Source: Mesorhizobium sp. WSM3859 (lineage in GTDB: Bacteria; Pseudomonadota; Alphaproteobacteria; Rhizobiales; Rhizobiaceae). From it: a stretch of DNA of 64,000 bases. The stretch lies in NCBI RefSeq assembly GCF_002295065.1, contig NZ_NSGG01000018.1, positions 1-64,000 of the forward strand, read 5' to 3'. The first letter of the stretch is position 1. Every line of letters begins with the position of its first letter. Made by a program: the position numbers and the translations under genes. The notes under the pieces are model-generated. The model did not search any database. It was given only the letters and a program-made list of their open reading frames with translations, and had not been told where the DNA came from. This document shows, in pieces, positions 16,149 through 22,676 of this stretch.

Positions 16149-17900
16149 TCATCCGCCCTTCGGGCACCTTCTCCCCGTGGGAACGGGGAGAAGGACTACC
16201 CCTGCTCCGTCCAGAACGCGATCTCCTGCGCCTTGGTCCGGAGCTCCGTCTTCAGCCCACTGGTCGTCGTCGTCGAGATAGCTCCAGGGCGTCTTGCCCT
16301 CAGCCCGCATCTCGCGGATGTAGGAGCGGTAGCGATAGTGGCTGTAGACCGACATCGCATAGGTGGCATAGGCGGCGGCGAGCTTGCGGTGGCCGCGGAC
16401 AATGACCAGGTTCTCGTCGTTCTTCTGGCTCGCCGGCGCCGAGAAATTGTGGGTGCCGGTCACCACAACGCAGTCCTTCGAGTGCGGGTCGGTCACGAGT
16501 ATCTTCGAGTGCACGATGGCGTGGCCGATCTGCGACAGGAACTCCCGCCGGTTGACCTCGGCGATCCACGGCCCAAGCGGCGCGTCGAGGCCCTGCGGCT
16601 GCGCCACCGCGTAGCGGTCGGGCGTGAATTTTCGGTCGCTGCTCACCAGGTCGATGTCGAGGAAGTTCTGCTCGGTGCCACCCTCGTCCGCGCTCAGCGT
16701 CGAGACCACGCCGCGCACATACATGTCATTCTCCTTGGCCCGCTCTCCGGCAAGCGTGTGCAGCCCCTGCTTGCCCGGCGTGAACATCAGGAACAGCACC
16801 GCCTGCCTGGCCGAGCTGATGACCTCGCGCAGCGCATCCATGTCGGCCCTGTTCGAGGTGCGGGTGAACCAGACGGTCGTCTTGGCCGTCCCGACCGTGA
16901 AGGTTTTAGGCGCGTTGTTGTCGGCCATCAGCGCCGGCGTGAAATTGGCGGGGTCGGTCTTCGGCGGCGAGGCATCCTTGAGCAGGTCCCAATGCTTGCG
17001 GAAATGCGCCGCTACCGTCGCGTCCTCGATCAGCAGCCCGTTGTTGACCTGCGTGCACAGGCCAGTGGTGCTCCAGTTGGTGCTGCCCGTCCATACCATC
17101 TCGGGAACGTTATCCCTGGACACCACGACGAACTTGTTGTGGCCGAGCCCTTTCGATTTCAGCATCCGGTCGATGGTCGCGATTCCGTGGTCGTTGACGT
17201 TCTTGCGCGCCGCCTTGTTGCCGTCGCCGCCCTTATCGGAACCATTGGCGAGGATGAGATGTAGCCGCGGCCCGAGCCCGATCAGCGCCGTCTCCAGCGT
17301 CGCATCGCCGAGCTCGTAGAGCGCGGCATGCAGCTCGTCGCCGGCGCCTTGGGTCAGCCCAACCATGCGCAGGCCGAGATCGCCTTCCAGGAAAGCGCGG
17401 AATTTTGCGTCGCCCTTGGTCTGCAGGCTCTTCTTGAAGGCCGCGGGCGTGAGCCTGTTCTTGGCCATGTAGCGGGCGACGAACTGCGACAGCACGAGCC
17501 CGCGGTTGAAGTAACAGGAAAAGCCGTCCCCTGCGTCGGTGGCAAGCGTCTTCCAGTCCGTCCAGTCGCTGGAAACGCCCTTGGTCAGCGGCTTGCCGGG
17601 TCCCGTGCTTGTCATCGCGGTGACCCGGTAACGCACGACATTGCCGACATCGGCCGCATGGTCGGTCCAGTTGAAGCGCTGGAACGGCCAGACGTCCGAG
17701 GGCCTGTGGTCGCCCGATTTCGGCCTGTCCTTGGTGAAGCCGACGCGATTCTCCACCGGCTCGATCTTCTCGGTCGCGCCGACCTTGCGGCCGCGCTCGA
17801 GCAGGAAACCGCGGCATCCCGCGATGAAGTCGCTCGGCGCCCAGGCGACAAAGGCGTCGTCGCCATTGGTGTAGACGGAAACCTTTATGCTGACGGCCAT
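16149..17900 (-). CDS. Phospholipase D-like (HKD) protein, C-terminus apparently frameshifted
   Basis: 583 aa as read from the ATG at 17900 (GGGAG ribosome-binding site). Two PLD-type halves are visible: LGHNKFVVVSRDN with TGSTNWS around residue 270-300, and HAIVHSKILVTDPHSKD with TGTHNFS around residue 460-490 (HxK and the downstream Asn/Ser). This suggests a phosphodiesterase or transphosphatidylase with no signal peptide. The last 40 or so residues after DDDDQW are translated partly from the adjacent repeat. Dropping one G at 16256-16258 gives LKTELRTKAQEIAFWTEQG and a stop at 16196, which looks like the native end. Natural substrate unknown. Confidence 0.78.
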   Translation of the reverse strand: MAVSIKVSVYTNGDDAFVAWAPSDFIAGCRGFLLERGRKVGATEKIEPVENRVGFTKDRPKSGDHRPSDVWPFQRFNWTDHAADVGNVVRYRVTAMTSTGPGKPLTKGVSSDWTDWKTLATDAGDGFSCYFNRGLVLSQFVARYMAKNRLTPAAFKKSLQTKGDAKFRAFLEGDLGLRMVGLTQGAGDELHAALYELGDATLETALIGLGPRLHLILANGSDKGGDGNKAARKNVNDHGIATIDRMLKSKGLGHNKFVVVSRDNVPEMVWTGSTNWSTTGLCTQVNNGLLIEDATVAAHFRKHWDLLKDASPPKTDPANFTPALMADNNAPKTFTVGTAKTTVWFTRTSNRADMDALREVISSARQAVLFLMFTPGKQGLHTLAGERAKENDMYVRGVVSTLSADEGGTEQNFLDIDLVSSDRKFTPDRYAVAQPQGLDAPLGPWIAEVNRREFLSQIGHAIVHSKILVTDPHSKDCVVVTGTHNFSAPASQKNDENLVIVRGHRKLAAAYATYAMSVYSHYRYRSYIREMRAEGKTPWSYLDDDDQWAEDGAPDQGAGDRVLDGAGVVLLPVPTGRRCPKGG

Positions 17901-18681
17901 TGTCGCTGCTCCCCATCTATAGTTCCTGCCGATGCGGCGCCGGCATGGCGGACCTATCGCTGCAGCCAACAGAACCCGCGCCGGAAGCACGGCTCAGATC
18001 AGCTGAAAGAGAGTTTTCGAAAGGGTGACGGCGATGATTATGTGGCGGCAGCAGATCGAACGTCAATGTTTTGCAGCGTCAAGTATAACTCTATGAACTG
18101 CTTCACATTTCGTTCCGTCTGCCAGCAAAACGAAGGGTGGATGGTTTCGAGGGCCATGGGTTCAAACGGCAGACGGGGCCAGGAGCACTCCAGGAAAAGT
18201 GCGAGCGGCGCCGTTTGTCGGCGGGCAGGATTTTCACCATTCCTGTCCGTGAAATCGGCGCAAGCGCCGGGGATTGGCAGAGGCCGCTTGAACCTCGTCA
18301 TTCCAGGGCGGAGCAGCCGCGAAGCGGCGTCGCGGAGACCCTGGAATCCATTCCGTGACTTTGATCGAAGAGTGCGGCGGAGCAGGATTCTGCACCGCGG
18401 CAGCACTCATGCGACACGGAATGGATCCTCGGGTCTGCGCGCGTCGCTTCGCTCCTTGCTCCGCCCGTGGATGACGACTGAGTGGGCGTTCCGGTCAATC
18501 CCGAAGGGATGCCGTCTGTGCCAGGAACCGGCCGGCCCGGAGACCGTTTCGAAATTCGTTCCGGCGAGTCATATGGTGGTGGTTTCGAGAACCGGAGCGG
18601 AGCGTACTGAAGTACGTGAGCACCGGAAGCGCAGAAACCGCCAGCAGATGGCCGCCGGAGTAGAATTTCCAAACAGGTCTC
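17901..18681. other. Long intergenic region with family D repeat and a hairpin
   Basis: No convincing gene over about 780 bp. Positions 17901-18290 contain only very short frames. A family D composite palindrome occupies about 18297-18476. A 56-base imperfect hairpin lies at 18592-18647 (GTTTC at one end, CGTACTGAAGTACG in the centre, GAAAC at the other), close downstream of msrA, and may end that transcript. Confidence 0.6.
18297..18476. repeat. Family D composite palindromic repeat, copy 1
   Basis: Outer arms of about 60 bp (CATTCCAGGGCGGAGCA and GACCCTGGAATCCATTCC on the left; GGAATGGATCC, CGCGTCGCTTCGCTCCTTGC and CGTGGATGACG on the right) surround a centre with a damaged GTGCAGAATTCTGCAC-like palindrome. 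Related copies are at about 38390-38541 and 63150-63330. Confidence 0.8.
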
Positions 18682-19425
18682 TCAGCTCTTGCTGGAGGCC
18701 AGCACCAGCACCGGCTTCTCGCTGTAAAGCTGCGGGAACAGCGCCTTCAGATTCTCGACCTTCGGCAGGTCGTTGTAGACGATATAGGGATAGGTCGGGT
18801 TCAGCGTCAGGAAGTCCTGATGGTAATCCTCGGCCGGGTAGAAGGTCTTGCCGGTTTCCAGCGTGGTGACGATCGGCTTCGAAAACACCTTGGCCTTGTC
18901 GAGCTGGGCGATGTAGCTCTCGGCGAACTTCTTCTGCTCGTCATTTTCGGCGAAGATCGTCGAGCGGTACTGGGTGCCGGAATCCGGCCCCTGGTAGTTG
19001 AGCTGCGTCGGGTTGTGCGCGACCGAGAAATAGACCTGCAGCAGCTGTCCGTAGGTGACCTTCGACGGGTCGAAGGTGATCTCGACCGATTCAGCGTGGC
19101 CCGTGCGGCCGGTCCCGACCACCTCATAGACGGCGTTTTCGGCGCTGCCGCCTGTATAGCCGGATACCGCCTTGCTGACGCCCTTGACGTGCTGGAACAC
19201 GCCCTGCATGCCCCAGAAGCAGCCGCCGGCGAAGACCGCCTTCTCGGTGCCGCTCGCCGCCTTTTCGTCCATTGCCGGCGGCGGGATCACCACCGCGTCC
19301 TCGGCCGAACGCGCCGGGCTCTGCCACAGGGCGGTAGCCGCAACGGTCGCAAGGCCAAGCGCGGCCAGAGTGCCGCGCGCGAAAAATGGCGATCGCCGCG
19401 CGGCCTTTGTCTTTATGCCGTTCAT
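18682..19425 (-). CDS. msrA: Exported peptide-methionine (S)-S-oxide reductase MsrA
   Basis: Reduces methionine-S-sulfoxide in proteins, 247 aa. The catalytic motif GGCFWG (Cys69) and the YTGGSAENAVYE, GHAESVEITFDP and ENDEQKKFAESY segments are intact. The N-terminal 41 residues hold two Arg/Lys-rich stretches and a hydrophobic segment ending in ARSAED, so the enzyme is probably exported or membrane-tethered, unlike cytosolic MsrA. The start at 19425 is preceded by AAGGAGA. The next genes in the same direction encode other exported small or thiol-active proteins, suggesting envelope stress repair. No C-terminal recycling CxxxxxC is obvious. Confidence 0.92.
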   Translation of the reverse strand: MNGIKTKAARRSPFFARGTLAALGLATVAATALWQSPARSAEDAVVIPPPAMDEKAASGTEKAVFAGGCFWGMQGVFQHVKGVSKAVSGYTGGSAENAVYEVVGTGRTGHAESVEITFDPSKVTYGQLLQVYFSVAHNPTQLNYQGPDSGTQYRSTIFAENDEQKKFAESYIAQLDKAKVFSKPIVTTLETGKTFYPAEDYHQDFLTLNPTYPYIVYNDLPKVENLKALFPQLYSEKPVLVLASSKS

Positions 19426-19517
19426 GTCTGATCTCCTTGCTGTTGTCTCAGTATACACGAAGGAAGGCGTAGGTAGGTTCTCACTTTGCCGTGCGGCGGC
19501 TAATGGCTAACGCCGGC

Positions 19518-19669
19518 GCTCCCCCTCATCCGGCCGCTTCGCGGCCACCTTCTCCCCGGGGGGAGAAGAGATAGGCGCCGGCGCCGACCGCCTCCTCTCC
19601 CCTCGGGGAGAGGTCGGATTGCCCCGAATTGCTCTTCGCAATTCGGTTTGGCAATCCGGGTGAGGGGGC
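19518..19669. repeat. Family B MITE-like inverted repeat, copy 1
   Basis: About 150 bp bounded by CCCCCTCATCCGG and CCGGGTGAGGGGG, which are imperfect inverted termini. Inside are two CTCCCC/GGGGAG hairpins and an ATTGC-rich hairpin (GAATTGCTCTTCGCAATTC). A second copy with the same order lies at 31761-31912. No transposase is encoded. Confidence 0.82.
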
Positions 19670-19683
19670 GTGCCGAGCTCGCC

Positions 19684-20010
19684 TTACTGAGCAGTCGTAT
19701 CCGCCGGCTTCATCGCGTCCGTCGCCGGCTTCATGGCGTCGGTTGCAGGCTTCATCGCATCCGCCGGCTTCATGGCATCCGTGGCCGGTTTCATCGCCTC
19801 GGTGCTCATCGCATCGGGCTTCATCGCATCCGTCGCCGGCTTCATCGCATCCGCAGGCTTCATGGCATCCGTCGCCGGTTTCATCGTGTCGGTCGCCATC
19901 GCATTGGCGGGCTTCATCGCATTGGTCGTGTCGTCGGCGCGGGCGCCGGCCACGAAGACCGCGGCGGAAAGCGCGAAGGCCAGAGCCGGCAGCGTGAGGA
20001 ACTTGGTCAT
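19684..20010 (-). CDS. MKPA(T/D)-repeat secreted protein (pentapeptide MXKDX-type)
   Basis: 108-aa exported protein. Residues 1-25 are a Sec signal peptide ending in GARA; the rest is almost entirely a repeat of A-MKP-A-(T/D)-D with about ten MKP units, giving a Met/Lys/Asp-rich, probably disordered chain. This matches the MXKDX pentapeptide-repeat protein description; their function is unknown. Methionine and acidic residues could bind metals or act as an oxidant sink, which would suit its position between exported msrA and a thioredoxin-like gene, but that is speculation. The DNA shows matching short tandem repeats, so copy number may vary between strains. Confidence 0.82.
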   Translation of the reverse strand: MTKFLTLPALAFALSAAVFVAGARADDTTNAMKPANAMATDTMKPATDAMKPADAMKPATDAMKPDAMSTEAMKPATDAMKPADAMKPATDAMKPATDAMKPADTTAQ

Positions 20011-20099
20011 GACATAGTCTCCTTGGGTTTTGGCGCGCGCATGCGGGCCTTGGTGAAGCGTTGCCGCCCATGCGGCCCCGCGCGAAGGGGAAAGAAAGA

Positions 20100-20786
20100 T
20101 CAGTTGGCGGCGGCGGCCAGAATCGGTCCGCCGCGCGGCGCCTGCACCAGCACGGCGGTGGCCAAGCCGCCGTCAGCCGCCGGCAGCGGCAGCGTCGTCG
20201 CTTCGCCGTTCCAGCTGCCGAGCTTTGTCAGCGCATGCACGACATTGGCGTGCGGCAGCGTGCGGCCGGTGTTCTCGCCGCGCGCCACCGGCACCTCGAC
20301 GACGCCTCTGTTGTAACGCACCAGCCAGATGTCGGCGCCGCCGCCCGGCGCCTTGCCGGCGCCGATGCTGACCTTGCCCTTGCCGAGTGAAAGCTCCGGA
20401 CCTTGCGTGTGGCCGCTTTCGGCGATGAGGCCCTGGATCTCGCCCGGCGCCGCGCCCACGGCGTCATGACTGCCGTTCACCACCACTTGCGGCGTGAACG
20501 GTCCGTCGCGGCCGAGCGGCGGCTCATAGGTCACCTGGCGATCGGTGAATTCCTTGCGGCCAAAGGTGTCCTTCCAGCCGAGATAGTCCCAATAGGTGAC
20601 GTTGAACGACAGCGCCAGCACGCCCGGCTGGTCCTTGACCTTGATCAGGTTGGCATTGGCCGGCGGGCAGGACGAGCAGCCCTGACTGGTGAACAGTTCG
20701 ACCACGGTCAGCGGCTGGGCGGCCGCGGCGCCGATCGTGGCGGCGAGCATCGCGCCGGCGAGCAGGCCTGTCTTCAATCCGGTCAT
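20100..20786 (-). CDS. DUF1223 thioredoxin-fold exported protein
   Basis: 228-aa periplasmic protein. A signal peptide (LKTGLLAGAMLAATIGAAAA) precedes a thioredoxin-like domain with the CxxC motif SQGCSSCPPAN (Cys37, Cys40), as in DUF1223 proteins. The segment VTYWDYLGWKDTFGRKEFTD is a strong family signature. The start at 20786 is chosen over an in-frame ATG at 20813 because the signal peptide then begins normally and GGAG lies upstream. A disulfide or thiol role is inferred. It is upstream of the MXKDX-type gene and msrA, all on the minus strand but with 90-260 bp gaps. Confidence 0.85.
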   Translation of the reverse strand: MTGLKTGLLAGAMLAATIGAAAAQPLTVVELFTSQGCSSCPPANANLIKVKDQPGVLALSFNVTYWDYLGWKDTFGRKEFTDRQVTYEPPLGRDGPFTPQVVVNGSHDAVGAAPGEIQGLIAESGHTQGPELSLGKGKVSIGAGKAPGGGADIWLVRYNRGVVEVPVARGENTGRTLPHANVVHALTKLGSWNGEATTLPLPAADGGLATAVLVQAPRGGPILAAAAN

Positions 20787-20908
20787 GGGAAGCAATCTCC
20801 GTAGCGGGGTCATGCTCCCATTTCGCCGCGACGGATCGCTTCGTTACAGGCTTCACCGGTTTGTGATTGCAGGCCCTCCCCGCTTCTCCCCCTGTCGTGG
20901 AAGAAAGC

Positions 20909-21253
20909 TCACCCGTTCGCCGCGCGGTTATCTTCGGGCGCTTCGGCCCTTTCCGTCAGCCCATAATCGCGCACGACCTGGGCGATGCGCAGACGGTAGC
21001 CGGCAAAGATGCCGCCGCGCCCGGCCCGCTGCGCCTGGCGATGCTCCTCGGTGTTGCGCCAGGCTTTCACCGCTTCCTCGTCGCGCCAGAAGGACAGCGA
21101 CAGCACGCGCTTCGGATCGGTCAGGCTCTGGAAGCGCTCGACCGAGATGAAGCCGTCGATGCTCTCGAGCAGCGGCCTGAGTTCGGCGGCGATGCCGAGA
21201 TAGGCATCGCGCTTGCCCTCGGCCGGTTCCACTTCGAAGATGACTGCGATCAT
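20909..21253 (-). CDS. Antibiotic biosynthesis monooxygenase (ABM) domain protein
   Basis: 114-aa dimeric alpha+beta barrel protein. The pattern MIAVIFEVEPAEGKRDAYLG, DGFISVERFQSL and VLSLSFWRDEEAVKAWRNTE is typical of ABM-domain proteins, which include heme-degrading and quinone-forming oxygenases and many of unknown activity. It overlaps the NIPSNAP gene by ATGA (21250-21253), so both are made from one transcript behind the ArsR-family operator. Substrate unknown. Confidence 0.85.
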   Translation of the reverse strand: MIAVIFEVEPAEGKRDAYLGIAAELRPLLESIDGFISVERFQSLTDPKRVLSLSFWRDEEAVKAWRNTEEHRQAQRAGRGGIFAGYRLRIAQVVRDYGLTERAEAPEDNRAANG

Positions 21254-21618
21254 GCCTCAATTCCTTCCCTGACCGTTACATCGGTCTTGAAAAGCTGCCG
21301 CGGGCCATGCGGCCCCGACACCAGCTTCAGAAAGACGCGATCTTCCTTGAGAATGAATTTCTCGCGCCTGGCGAACTCGTAATTTGCCTTGCCGGCCGGG
21401 TCGGCGGCAAGCCGGGCGCGATAGGCCTCGTAGGCGGCGAGGCTCTCGATATTGTAGGCGGCGTAAGCCGTGGTGGCGGAGCCTTCATGCGGCGCGTAGT
21501 AGCCGATCAGATCGGCGCCGCAGCGCGGAATGGCCTGGCCCCAGGCGCGCGCATATTGCTCGAAGGCCGCCTTGCCGAACGGGTCGATCTCGTAGCGAAT
21601 GAAGCAGGTGATGGTCAT
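21250..21618 (-). CDS. NIPSNAP-family protein
   Basis: 122-aa protein of the NIPSNAP family, another dimeric alpha+beta barrel fold: MTITCFIRYEIDPFGKAAFE, IPRCGADLIGYYAPHEG, then AAYEAYRARLAAD. Family function is poorly known. The start at 21618 is set by GAGGAG just upstream. It is first in an operon with the ABM gene and lies divergent from the ArsR regulator, with a near-identical operator on each side of the intergenic space. Two barrel-fold proteins under one regulator suggest a small-molecule oxidation or detoxification role (inference). Confidence 0.85.
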   Translation of the reverse strand: MTITCFIRYEIDPFGKAAFEQYARAWGQAIPRCGADLIGYYAPHEGSATTAYAAYNIESLAAYEAYRARLAADPAGKANYEFARREKFILKEDRVFLKLVSGPHGPRQLFKTDVTVREGIEA

Positions 21619-21648
21619 ATCGGTCTCCTCGGTTGGCTTCCGCACGTC

Positions 21649-21674
21649 GATGCTTCGACCGTGATCGAAACATC
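21649..21674. promoter_or_regulatory. Operator-like palindrome upstream of NIPSNAP-ABM operon
   Basis: GATG-c-TTCGA-N6-TCGAA-a-CATC is a gapped palindrome 30 bp upstream of the NIPSNAP ATG. The core TTCGA-N6-TCGAA with GTGA in the spacer is repeated at the start of the divergent ArsR gene, so the regulator probably binds both. Confidence 0.72.
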
Positions 21675-21763
21675 GCTGGCGCCTGGGTGCTAGGCATTCT
21701 CCTGTCAGGAGTGTTTGCCTGGGCTGCTTGAGATGGTCGCAGAATAATGCTTCCTTGACGGGA

Positions 21764-21787
21764 ATGCTTCGATAGTGATCGAACCAT
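21764..21787. promoter_or_regulatory. Operator-like palindrome covering the ArsR start codon
   Basis: ATG-c-TTCGA-N6-TCGAA-c-CAT matches the site 115 bp away in the same intergenic region. It runs into the ATG of the regulator (21786), so binding would block its own expression. Operator function is inferred from duplication and position. Confidence 0.72.
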
Positions 21788-22460
21788 GCGTGAAGGACCC
21801 GACATCGCCCGTATCGCCAGCCTGGTCGGCGACCCGGCCCGCGCCAACATGCTGAACGCGCTGATGGGCGGCACGGCGCTGACGGCGTCGGAACTGGCGC
21901 TGGAGGCCGGCGTGTCGCTGCCCACCGCTTCCTCGCATCTGTCCAAGCTGATGGATGGCGGGCTGCTGACCTTGGCCAGCCAGGGCCGCCACCGCTATTA
22001 CGGGCTTGCCAGCGCACAGGTGGCGGGCATGATCGAGGCGATCATCGGCGTCGCCGAGGCGGTCGGCCCGAAGCGGGTGCGGCCCGGCCCGCGCGATGCG
22101 GCCATGCGCGTGGCGCGGGTCTGCTACGACCATCTTGCCGGCGAGCAGGCGGTGGCCATACTCGACCGGCTGTTCGACAGGAAGCTTCTGCTGCGCGAGG
22201 ACAGTGAAATCAGGCTGTCATCCTCCGGCGCGGCGCATTTTTCCGCGCTCGGCATCGAGATCCAGGCCAAGGCGCGGCGGCCGGTGTGCCGGGCCTGCCT
22301 CGACTGGAGCGTGCGGCGCTCGCATCTCGCCGGCACGCTGGGCGCGGCCATCCTCGACAAGATCATCGCCGAGAAATGGGCACGGCGCGAGAAGGACAGC
22401 CGCGCCGTGGTGTTTTCGCCCGGAGGAAAGCGGGAGTTTGAGAAGGTGTTTCTGGCGTAG
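21786..22460 (+). CDS. ArsR/SmtB-family regulator
   Basis: 224-aa winged-helix repressor. The N-terminal ArsR domain (residues 5-85) shows IASLVGDPARANMLNALMGG and LEAGVSLPTASSHLSKLMDG. The C-terminal 130 residues are longer than in metal-sensing ArsR proteins and contain Cys in RRPVCRACLDWSVRRSHLAG, a pattern common in rhizobial ArsR-type regulators. No ribosome-binding site is obvious because the operator fills the start region. It divergently controls, by inference, the NIPSNAP-ABM operon and itself. Confidence 0.88.
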   Translation: MREGPDIARIASLVGDPARANMLNALMGGTALTASELALEAGVSLPTASSHLSKLMDGGLLTLASQGRHRYYGLASAQVAGMIEAIIGVAEAVGPKRVRPGPRDAAMRVARVCYDHLAGEQAVAILDRLFDRKLLLREDSEIRLSSSGAAHFSALGIEIQAKARRPVCRACLDWSVRRSHLAGTLGAAILDKIIAEKWARREKDSRAVVFSPGGKREFEKVFLA

Positions 22461-22502
22461 GGCTGCGCAGAAACAACAGCCTCGCAATGTTGGCGCGAGG
22501 CA

Positions 22503-22663
22503 CCCCCCTCTGCCCTGCCGGGCATCTCCCCCGCAAGGGGGGAGATTAAGCGCTCAGCCGATTTCGCCAATCTCCACCGTTGAAAGAATGGCGCGGCGCC
22601 AAAACTGCCAATCTCCCCCCTTGCGGGGGAGATGGCCGGCAGGCCAGAGGGGGGTGCTGTCCC
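22503..22663. repeat. Family A composite repeat (inverted pair with spacer)
   Basis: Left unit CCCCCCTCTGCCCTGCCGGG, hairpin, GGGGGGAGATT; spacer with GATTTCGCCAATCTCC and CGTTG; right unit CTCCCCCCTTGCGGGGGAG, GGCCGGCAGGCCAGAGG. It fills the gap between the ArsR gene and the end of ligD. Confidence 0.85.
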
Positions 22664-22676
22664 GCGACGCTGAAAA

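Noticed and set aside
19684..20010. Short tandem repeats taken as a CRISPR array
   Set aside because: Repeats are directly adjacent without unique spacers and are translated into the MKPA protein; no cas genes.
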